Assembly (NCBI GenBank): GCA_013154175.1
Contig: JAADCZ010000161.1
Location: 1-39,353 of the forward strand
Length of the DNA: 39,353 nucleotides
Direction of reading: 5' to 3'
DNA from: Thermodesulfobacteriota bacterium
Lineage (GTDB): Bacteria > Desulfobacterota > Dissulfuribacteria > Dissulfuribacterales > QOAL01
This document shows, piece after piece, positions 8,491 to 16,321 of the stretch (the first letter of the stretch is position 1; each line of letters starts with the position of its first letter). The translations under genes were made by a program, and so were the position numbers. Below the pieces are notes generated by a model that saw only the letters and a list, made by a program, of their open reading frames with translations, did no database searches and was not told the DNA's origin.

Positions 8491-10104
8491 ATGTTGCCTC
8501 CAAGTGTTCAGCCAAAGCAGCCGGACGCTTCCGGAACCCTCCCAAACCGTCCTTGGCGGGTGCTCATAGTAGATGACGACCCGTCCATCATCCAGATTAT
8601 AGAGGCCTATCTTCAGCGTCAAAACTGTTACGAAGTGGTAAAGGCATCGAACGCCCTGGAGGCCTTTTCCGTGCTGGACCACGTCATGGAGGTTGATGTT
8701 GTCCTGGCGGATATCAACATGCCTGGCATGAGCGGCATCGAGTTCGTTGAAAAACTCAAGATGCGGGACAGGACGATAGTTGCCGCGATCATCACAGGCG
8801 AGCCTTCCATGGACGTGATAGTGAAGGCCATGCGCAGCGGGGCCTCGGACTTCTTGTCGAAACCATTTCGCTTCGACCAGCTCCAGCTTGCCCTAGAAAG
8901 GCTCATCAAGGAGCGGAGCATACTCCTCGAAAACCAGTATCTAACCGAAGAGGTGAGGGTCAAGCGGCTCCTCGAGCAGATGAATCAGAAGCTTGCCAGG
9001 AAGATGCGTGAGCAGGAGATCCTTTTCACCATCAGCGAATCCCTGTCCAGGACCCGCAATTCCGAAGAGCTCTATCACATGCTCGTGGAGCTGAGCGCAA
9101 GGCTGGCTGATGCGTCAAAGGCCATGTTATGGATAACAGAAGAGGATCGTCAGTCTGTGATACTTGTTGCCTCCCACGGGGTCGTCGGCAAGGACTTGAA
9201 AGAAATCTCCTGCGACCAGAAGGATCACCCTGTCATAAAGGTGATAAATGACGGCATCCCTGTCTTGGGGGAAAATCCCATCTGCCCAAGTGGCCCAGAT
9301 TCAGACTCGACGAGCCACCACGTAGGCGGATGTTATTTGCTAGTGCCCTTTAGAATTCGGGATGAGATACTTGGTGTGCTTGGCATCTCAGATGAGTGCA
9401 TCGAGCTCGATGCCGCCCATGAAACCCTGTTCCTCCTTCACATTTTGTCTGAACGTGCTAGTCTCACAGTAGAGAACATACTTTTGTATGACAGCCTTTT
9501 CATGAATCTCCATGCCACACTGCGGGCACTTGTCAGGAGTCTTGAGGCCAAGGATCCATACACCAAGCTGCATTCTGAAAGGGTGACCCAGTGGGCAGTT
9601 TCCATTGCAAAGGAGATGGGCTGCAGTGAAGAGGAAATTGAATCTTTAACCTTTGCTGGCCATCTGCATGACATAGGCAAGATTGGAATCCGCGATCAGA
9701 TACTCATGAAGCCAGGAAAGCTTACAGATGAAGAATATGAAATCATCAAGACCCATCCGGTGATAGGTGCAGAGATAGTGGGGCATCTTGGTTTGCTCCA
9801 GGCCGAGACGTCCATCATCAGGCACCATCACGAGCGATGGGACGGTCAGGGGTATCCTGACGGTCTAAAGGGTTTGCAGATTCCGAAACTTAGCAGAATA
9901 TTGGCAGTAGCGGATACCTACGATGCCATAACTTCCAGGCGCCCATACCGAGATGCTAACTCGGATGAGTTTGCCCTTGAGGAAATCGTGAGGAATTCCG
10001 GAACCCAGTTCGACCCAGAGGTTGTCGAGGCCTTCATCTCCCTTTGGAAAAAGCAGGGCCAGGAAATGGAATGTGGTCATCAGGGTCAACTCCCAGGGGA
10101 GTGA
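8491..10104 (+). CDS. Response regulator with GAF-like and HD-GYP domains (putative c-di-GMP phosphodiesterase)
   Basis: Receiver RVLIVDDDPSIIQIIE...VVLADINMPGMSGIEFV...FLSKPF; HD-GYP motifs HLHDIGKIGI and HHHERWDGQGYPDGLKG. Start taken as ATG 8491 to avoid a long overlap with the upstream gene. Confidence 0.88.
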   Translation: MLPPSVQPKQPDASGTLPNRPWRVLIVDDDPSIIQIIEAYLQRQNCYEVVKASNALEAFSVLDHVMEVDVVLADINMPGMSGIEFVEKLKMRDRTIVAAIITGEPSMDVIVKAMRSGASDFLSKPFRFDQLQLALERLIKERSILLENQYLTEEVRVKRLLEQMNQKLARKMREQEILFTISESLSRTRNSEELYHMLVELSARLADASKAMLWITEEDRQSVILVASHGVVGKDLKEISCDQKDHPVIKVINDGIPVLGENPICPSGPDSDSTSHHVGGCYLLVPFRIRDEILGVLGISDECIELDAAHETLFLLHILSERASLTVENILLYDSLFMNLHATLRALVRSLEAKDPYTKLHSERVTQWAVSIAKEMGCSEEEIESLTFAGHLHDIGKIGIRDQILMKPGKLTDEEYEIIKTHPVIGAEIVGHLGLLQAETSIIRHHHERWDGQGYPDGLKGLQIPKLSRILAVADTYDAITSRRPYRDANSDEFALEEIVRNSGTQFDPEVVEAFISLWKKQGQEMECGHQGQLPGE

Positions 10105-10284
10105 AGGTGATCTGCCGAATTTCTCATGGTAAATCATCAATTAGCTTGTAATAAGAAAAAAAAGCTATATATATTTGTTCTTGCAATCTTGGATGCGAGT
10201 TAGTGGGTGAAAGGTTAATTGTGGAGCTGAGGCCCAGGCCGCGATTATTTGGACAGCGCCTGGGTTTGTGAGGAGGATGTTTTT

Positions 10285-11064
10285 ATGTCCAGTGAGAAGA
10301 ACGGGGCTGCCGTGAATATGCTTAGATATTTTCGGGATAGCCTCATTGGCAGAAATGCCAAGGGGATTGTGCACAATATGAACAGCCCCCTGCAGGTCCT
10401 TTCCATGCAGATTGAACTGCTTGGAATGGATTTAAATCAGTTGGCATCTCTGCCTTGTGACAACCAAGACCTGAAAAAGGGTTTAAATCAAATAATAGAC
10501 AGGCTAGGGCAGCTTGAAGGTATCGTAGACAAGATCAATCACCTGGTTAAGCTGGTGGGATCAAGGGTCTACGATGAGGAACAGGACGATGAGGAAAGTC
10601 CTGTCATGGTCTCACAGCTTATTGACGAGACAGTGGAGTTCTGGAAATCCGATTTGTTCTTCAAACACAAGGTGGATGTAAAGCTTTCCATGCCTGAAAT
10701 ATCTCCTGTGGTGGTCTCCAAGGAGCAATATCTAAAGGACGCAATAGACAGTATACTCTTTGGCTGCATAGAGATGCTCAAGGATGCCAATGAGCCTGCC
10801 TTGGGCATCGAGGTCTCTGCCAATGGGGAGACGGATATTGCCATATCGTTCAGGCCCCAAGGAGTCAGGTTCCCAGTGGAGAAACTTGGCCAGGCAACCT
10901 CTTTGATGGAGACCTCCAGCGACCAGGGTAGCGGCTGCGAGATATCCCTGAGCCCCCTGGACGTCGCCATGGCAGTGGCAAAGATGAGCATTCAGAAAAT
11001 AGGTGGTGACTTCACCATGAAGGATGATGAGGTTACCGTGAATCTCAAGGCTGTAACGTCATGA
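10285..11064 (+). CDS. Histidine-kinase-like protein (DHp-like N-terminus, degenerate ATPase region)
   Basis: GIVHNMNSPLQVLSMQIELL resembles an H-box; C-terminal AVAKMSIQKIGGDFTMKDDEVTVNLKA resembles the end of an HATPase_c domain, but no clear N-box or DxGxG. ATG 10285 has upstream GAGGAGG. Confidence 0.6.
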   Translation: MSSEKNGAAVNMLRYFRDSLIGRNAKGIVHNMNSPLQVLSMQIELLGMDLNQLASLPCDNQDLKKGLNQIIDRLGQLEGIVDKINHLVKLVGSRVYDEEQDDEESPVMVSQLIDETVEFWKSDLFFKHKVDVKLSMPEISPVVVSKEQYLKDAIDSILFGCIEMLKDANEPALGIEVSANGETDIAISFRPQGVRFPVEKLGQATSLMETSSDQGSGCEISLSPLDVAMAVAKMSIQKIGGDFTMKDDEVTVNLKAVTS

Positions 11065-11615
11065 TGGCCAGTTGGCCCTTTGACCAGGTCGTTTGTTTCG
11101 GAGACAGCATTACAGAAGGCTACATGGTGGACGAAGAGTCTTCCTACCCTGCCAGACTTTCAAAAATCCTAAATCTCAAATGTATAAATCTCGGTGTCTC
11201 GGGCGACACCTCCTCTGATGGCCTAAGAAGGCTTGGTCAGCTCGATGAAGCCATTGGAGCAGGGCAGCGCTCAGTGGTCCTGATAGAGTTTGGTATCAAT
11301 GACTTTTTCATGCTCTATCCCCGAAGTGAAACCAAGGCGAATCTGGAAAGGCTGATAAACCACATTCGGGAAAAGGGTCAGGGCCCGATACTTATTGGTT
11401 TTTCCATGGATTACCCAGGGGTGCCCCAGTGGGTTAGCTTGTATGAGGAACTTTCAGAGGCCCAGGAGGTTCCCCTTTACCCCAATGTGTTTCATGGGCT
11501 GTCGAAAAGGGAGGGCGATTTTTTGTCAGACGGTCTTCATCCAAGCCCATCTGGTTATCAAAAGATTGCCCAGGGTATAGGCGGTTTTCTTAGGGACATT
11601 TTTGACAATAAATAG
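11061..11615 (+). CDS. SGNH/GDSL-family hydrolase (lysophospholipase/esterase-like)
   Basis: VVCFGDSITEGYMVDEESSYPARL (GDS block), NLGVSGDTSSDGLRRL (block II), VLIEFGINDFF (GxND), DGLHPSPSGYQKIA (DxxH). Confidence 0.88.
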   Translation: MMASWPFDQVVCFGDSITEGYMVDEESSYPARLSKILNLKCINLGVSGDTSSDGLRRLGQLDEAIGAGQRSVVLIEFGINDFFMLYPRSETKANLERLINHIREKGQGPILIGFSMDYPGVPQWVSLYEELSEAQEVPLYPNVFHGLSKREGDFLSDGLHPSPSGYQKIAQGIGGFLRDIFDNK

Positions 11616-11641
11616 ACATTGACATTGTCTTTCCTAGATGG

Positions 11642-13141
11642 ATGATTGATGATCTGAAAAGCCTCATTAGAGACCAGATTCTGGCTGTAAGGCAGCAAGA
11701 CCTTTTGGCCTATCTTGGAATGGGGCAGGGTCACGATCAAATCCAAACCAAAATCTCTCCCATCACCAAGGAACAGGTAAAAGAGATAGAAGGGCTCGTG
11801 GAAAGGGGCCTTCTACACAGGAATTATTACTTCTACGCCTGTGATCTCTTTATTCGCCAGAAGGTGGAACCCGCCCAGGAGATGCTGGATCAGTGGATGA
11901 GTGGTGCCAAGGCCCAGGTTGGGGGCGAGGATATAAAATTTTCCAACATCATATCCTGGTGCCAGTACCAAGACAGCAAGGAGAAAAGGGATCATCTCGA
12001 AAGAGAGGCAAGGGCACTTTGCAGGTTTCTTTCGCCCTTTAGCGAGGCAACATGGCAGACCACCTTCAGGGCCGTTACCGAAGATCTGGGTTACAGCGAT
12101 TATTTGGGTTTCCTGCGCAAAAAAAGGGGGAGCGTACTGGATGCGGACATTGAAAATGCCAGGAGCTTTCTGGAGCAAACCAGGGATGGCTATTTCACCC
12201 TGATAGATACATGGTTCGAAAGGATTCCAGAACCCGTCATCCCAGGAGACAGGAGCCGCTTTGATGCAATCTATCTTCTTGGAATGCGCTATCTCGACTC
12301 CCTTTACCCCGATGACTGGAAGGGTGAGGAAGGAGTCAACAAAGCCGTAAACTTCTTTCAAGGGCTCGTACGCAACCTAGATGGACTAAATATCCACATC
12401 ACATCATCCTCAGGCGGAAATCCCTGCTGTTTGCCTGTGAGCATTCCCGGTGAGGTGCATGTCATAGCAGGGCCCCTTGGGGGCTGGATAGATCTTGAGG
12501 GACTCTTTCACGAGCTTGGTCATGCCCTTTTCTTTCTGGGCCACAGCGAGGAACTTCCCTTTGAGGCAAGGGAGCTCTTCTTGGAACCCGCCCTTTCTGA
12601 GGCCTTTGCCTTCTTGTTTCAGCTTGTATCCCTGGACACCACCTTTCTCACCAGGGTCATGGGCCTTGGGGAAAGGGATGCTGAAATACTGTCCATAATG
12701 CAGAAGGTTAAGTTTCTGACCCTAGCAAGAAGATATTCTGCAAAGAGCATTACGGAATATGAAAATTTCAAGGGCTGTGGCAGACAGGAGGGAAAGAGAC
12801 GCTACGCCCAACTTCTGGAGAGACATACCGGCTTTCGCTACCAACCTGAGACATACTATTTCGATCTCATGCCCGACCTCTACAGCCTCGACTACTTCAA
12901 GGCCTTTGTCGCCTCACTTTCCATGGAGCGCCATCTTGAAGGAGACAATGGGCCAGGGTGGTTCCTCCACGAGTCAGCCAGGGAGCTTTTGGGCAAGTGG
13001 GCCTTTTGCGGCAACACCATGAGCCTCGAGCAGTTCATGATACGTCACCTTGGCATGGAAGCCTGCCATGAACCCTTTGATTTTGCCATAAATGGTCCCC
13101 TTTTGGATGGATATGTCAAAAAAATGGCACAAAATGTTTGA
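11642..13141 (+). CDS. M3-like zinc metallopeptidase (gluzincin), putative
   Basis: LEGLFHELGHALFFLGHSEELPFEARELFLEPALSEAFAFLF contains HELGH plus a downstream glutamate. Confidence 0.65.
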   Translation: MIDDLKSLIRDQILAVRQQDLLAYLGMGQGHDQIQTKISPITKEQVKEIEGLVERGLLHRNYYFYACDLFIRQKVEPAQEMLDQWMSGAKAQVGGEDIKFSNIISWCQYQDSKEKRDHLEREARALCRFLSPFSEATWQTTFRAVTEDLGYSDYLGFLRKKRGSVLDADIENARSFLEQTRDGYFTLIDTWFERIPEPVIPGDRSRFDAIYLLGMRYLDSLYPDDWKGEEGVNKAVNFFQGLVRNLDGLNIHITSSSGGNPCCLPVSIPGEVHVIAGPLGGWIDLEGLFHELGHALFFLGHSEELPFEARELFLEPALSEAFAFLFQLVSLDTTFLTRVMGLGERDAEILSIMQKVKFLTLARRYSAKSITEYENFKGCGRQEGKRRYAQLLERHTGFRYQPETYYFDLMPDLYSLDYFKAFVASLSMERHLEGDNGPGWFLHESARELLGKWAFCGNTMSLEQFMIRHLGMEACHEPFDFAINGPLLDGYVKKMAQNV

Positions 13142-13256
13142 CACCTATCTTTCTCTTTATTAACTTGAAATAATCTTAAATGGGAGAGAGTCCGTACAGC
13201 AGGGAAGCTCCTGTTCACTACGGGCAGGAGGTAGAGGAGTTTAAGGAGAAAGTCAC

Positions 13257-14669
13257 ATGAGAAACGAGTGTATCCTGGTCGTCGACGATTCGCCAGATAT
13301 TCGCTTTACCATGTCCGAAGTCCTTAAAACCAAGGGCTTTTCAGTAGAGAGTGCAAGCGACGGTCAGGAAGCCATTGAGATGCTGGAGAATCGATTCTTT
13401 GACATCGTCCTGACAGATCTCAGCATGCCTAGAAAGACGGGTATGGACGTGTTGAGATATGTCACTGAGAATTCTCCAGAGACGATCTGTATCATCATCA
13501 CAGGTTTTGGAACCATTCAGGGCGCTGTCGAGGCCCTGAAGATAGGCGCCTACGATTATCTTTGCAAACCCATAAAGCCCGACGAGGTCACCATCCTCAT
13601 TGACAAGGCCCTCGAGGTCAGGGATCTCAAGCGCGAGAACCGAAGCCTCAAAAAGGAGCTCAAGAGCCGTTACGGTTTTGACAACATCATCGGCACGAGC
13701 AAGCCCATGCAAGAGGTCTTCAGGCTCGTTGAAAAGGTGGCTGACACAGACAGCACCGTGCTGATAACCGGTGAAAGCGGTACAGGCAAGGAGCTGATCG
13801 CCCATTCCATTCACTATGCCAGTGACAGAAAGGACGGACCGTTCATCCCCGTCAACTGCGCAGCCATTCCAGAGGAGCTTTTGGAAAGCGAGCTCTTTGG
13901 TCATGAAAAGGGCGCCTTCACCCATGCCATCAAGACGCGCATTGGCAGGTTCGAGCTTGCGAACAAGGGCACTATATTCCTTGACGAGATAGGGGAAATG
14001 AGCCCATCTCTTCAGGTCAAGCTCTTGAGGGTCTTGCAGGAGAGAAAGTTTGAAAGGGTTGGAGGCGTAAAGACCATCTCTGTGGATATAAGGGTGGTGG
14101 CCGCCACCAACCAGGATCTGGAAACAGCAGTCAAGGAAGGCAGGTTCAGGGAAGACCTCTATTACAGGCTCAACGTCATTCCCATTCATGTGCCGCCCCT
14201 CAGGGAGAGGCGCAGCGATATCCCCCTTTTGGCAAAGTATTTCCTGGAGAAATATTGCAAGGGCAAGAGAAAGGGCGTCCAGGGGATTTCAGACGAGGCA
14301 ATGGAGATCCTTGTGAGATACGACTGGCCAGGTAATGTCCGGGAGCTCGAGAACATTATCGAGAGGATGGTAATTTTGGCCAATGGCGATATTATTACCA
14401 AGGAAGACTTGCCTCTTCAGATAGTGGAAAAGGCTGGCTGTTCCCCTGGCTTTTTGGCAGTCTCTGGCGAGGCAATGGAGTTTCCAGATGAAGGCCTAAG
14501 TCTAAGTCAGGCAGTGTCTGAGTTGGAGAAGACCTTGATACTGAAGGCCCTGGAACGCACGGGCGGTGTCAAGAACCGTGCCGCAAAACTCCTTAAGATG
14601 AATCGTACCACGCTCATCGAGAAGATGAAGAAATTGGGCCTCATGCCAAAGTCCAAAAAGGCAGCTTGA
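13257..14669 (+). CDS. Sigma54-dependent NtrC-family response regulator
   Basis: Receiver domain, [16 protein letters not shown] (Walker A), [13 protein letters not shown] (GAFTGA-like, here GAFTHA), [22 protein letters not shown]-terminal Fis-type [43 protein letters not shown]. Confidence 0.95.
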   Translation: MRNECILVVDDSPDIRFTMSEVLKTKGFSVESASDGQEAIEMLENRFFDIVLTDLSMPRKTGMDVLRYVTENSPETICIIITGFGTIQGAVEALKIGAYDYLCKPIKPDEVTILIDKALEVRDLKRENRSLKKELKSRYGFDNIIGTSKPMQEVFRLVEKVADTDSTVLITGESGTGKELIAHSIHYASDRKDGPFIPVNCAAIPEELLESELFGHEKGAFTHAIKTRIGRFELANKGTIFLDEIGEMSPSLQVKLLRVLQERKFERVGGVKTISVDIRVVAATNQDLETAVKEGRFREDLYYRLNVIPIHVPPLRERRSDIPLLAKYFLEKYCKGKRKGVQGISDEAMEILVRYDWPGNVRELENIIERMVILANGDIITKEDLPLQIVEKAGCSPGFLAVSGEAMEFPDEGLSLSQAVSELEKTLILKALERTGGVKNRAAKLLKMNRTTLIEKMKKLGLMPKSKKAA

Positions 14670-14676
14670 GTAAAAA

Positions 14677-16266
14677 ATGAGAAATTTTTTAAAGTTTTGT
14701 TTCAACCTTTCAGTTTTAGTCTGTGTTGTCGTTTTCTCTCCACATTTTTCAACCAATTTTGTATTTGCCTCTTCCCCGACCTCTGGTTCGGCCCTCGTGG
14801 CAATGAAACCCATTGAGAGCAATCTTCAGTATGTGGGGAAGGCATTGACCCAGATGTTCGTTACAAGGCTCTCCTCCGAGGGTATCGACACGGTACCCAT
14901 CAAGCCAGACGGGGAAAATGAAACCATCGTCCAGTTGGCGGATTTCCTCTTTGGCGGCAAGGTGTACCAGAAGGGGGATCACTACGAGGCAACCTTCAGT
15001 CTCAAATCTGCCAAGGATGGCTCGGTTGTAAAGCAGTGGCAGCTTCGTGCCCAGACCCTTGATACCTTGGCCAGGGATGCAGCCCTTCTTTCTGCAAAGG
15101 TTGCCGATGTTGTTAAAAATAGCGGTCAGGTAGTGGCTCCAGAAAGTGCAACTACACTTTCGGCCCTGTCGGCTCCAGGTGCAGACACTGTGGATACCAC
15201 AGATGAGTTCAGGATGGCCCGGCTTCATCCAGATATTCTCGTCAGGGAAAAGCTAGAAAAGGATGAAGAAAGGGAGATCGAGGAGCAGAAGAGGGGCCTT
15301 AGGCCATCTGCCACAGGAGGAAGTGCAGGAGATGATTATGCTCCCCTTCCAGATGTTTATGACAGCGGGGATGATGTGACAGAATCAGATTCCCAAAAGG
15401 CCCCCTATAAGGTGGCAGGTGAGGGCGCAAATGGTCAGCAGCAAGAGGAAGAAGACTATGACTCCTACATGCCTATCCCAGATGTCTACGACCCTGAAAG
15501 CGATGAGGGCCCATCTGAAAGGATAGCCTCAAGTGTTCCTTCCAAGGAAGTTTCCGCCACCACGTCCAGCAAGGGCGAAGGGAAGGGCAAGAGTTGGTAT
15601 TCCTGGCTTTGGCCCTTTGGAGGGGACGAAAATAAAAAGAAAGAGGAGCTCGTCTCCCAGGCAAAAAAGACAAGGCTTGAAAACGAGGAGGAAGACAGGG
15701 AGCCTGTGGTTGTTTCAGGAAAGGAAAGGCTTCCTCTGCCACCGCCTCCAAAGGTGGATTTCAATATTCCAGAGCCAGTTCCCCTGGACAGGGCCCTTAG
15801 CGAGATAGAGAACATCAAGGTCCAGAAAAAGGAGAAAAAGGGCTGGCTCTCAAGGCTTTGGCCCTTTGGTCACGAGGATGAGGAAGTGACCATCCTGCCT
15901 GAAAAGGGCCAGAACAGAACAGAGGTTCAAGATTCTGTTGTTCAGTCAACACCCCAGAACATTGCCAACACCCCAGCGACAAAGAAACCCAGTGTGGATG
16001 AAGGTCTTCATCCCTTTGAGTCTGGTGAGCAGATAGAGGCCTTCAGAAGACATCTAGAGATGGAAGATAAACCAGCTGAGGGTCGAGGCCACACTGTTGA
16101 GACCCCAGAGGTAGCCAGCGACAAGGCCCAGGGGAACATACCCGTTGTCACAGGTGGAAGCGTTGAGGCGCCAAAGGTTGAAAGTTCAAGTAAAGACTCG
16201 GACGATGAGTCAGACAAAGGGCCACGCCCTGAAGACTTCAACCACCCTATCTGGCAGTGGAATTAA
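14677..16266 (+). CDS. Exported acidic protein with internal short repeats, unknown function
   Basis: N-terminal signal-like segment MRNFLKFCFNLSVLVCVVVFSPHFSTNFVFASS; a TolB-N/CsgG-like alpha/beta segment; then a low-complexity acidic region with PDVYD (x2) and WLWPFG/RLWPFG (x2) repeats. Confidence 0.7.
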   Translation: MRNFLKFCFNLSVLVCVVVFSPHFSTNFVFASSPTSGSALVAMKPIESNLQYVGKALTQMFVTRLSSEGIDTVPIKPDGENETIVQLADFLFGGKVYQKGDHYEATFSLKSAKDGSVVKQWQLRAQTLDTLARDAALLSAKVADVVKNSGQVVAPESATTLSALSAPGADTVDTTDEFRMARLHPDILVREKLEKDEEREIEEQKRGLRPSATGGSAGDDYAPLPDVYDSGDDVTESDSQKAPYKVAGEGANGQQQEEEDYDSYMPIPDVYDPESDEGPSERIASSVPSKEVSATTSSKGEGKGKSWYSWLWPFGGDENKKKEELVSQAKKTRLENEEEDREPVVVSGKERLPLPPPPKVDFNIPEPVPLDRALSEIENIKVQKKEKKGWLSRLWPFGHEDEEVTILPEKGQNRTEVQDSVVQSTPQNIANTPATKKPSVDEGLHPFESGEQIEAFRRHLEMEDKPAEGRGHTVETPEVASDKAQGNIPVVTGGSVEAPKVESSSKDSDDESDKGPRPEDFNHPIWQWN

Positions 16267-16321
16267 ATCGCTAGACATTTCTTTCGCACATTTTTTTCGC
16301 AAACATCATTAGGAGGGCAAG

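Noticed and set aside
13208-13231. CTCCTG...CAGGAG hairpin in the leader of the NtrC-type regulator
   Set aside because: Only a 6-bp stem and no match to a riboswitch or sRNA I know; could be chance or include the Shine-Dalgarno-like GGAGG.
13341-14189. 282-aa minus-strand ORF opposite the NtrC-family regulator
   Set aside because: Lies wholly within a confident AAA+ sigma54 activator CDS; no recognisable domain.
16280-16298. sigma54-like TTCGCACATTTTTTTCGCA upstream of the AAA ATPase
   Set aside because: Spacing is close, but the essential -24 GG is replaced by CG and the -12 element reads TTCGC rather than TTGC, so I do not call it.
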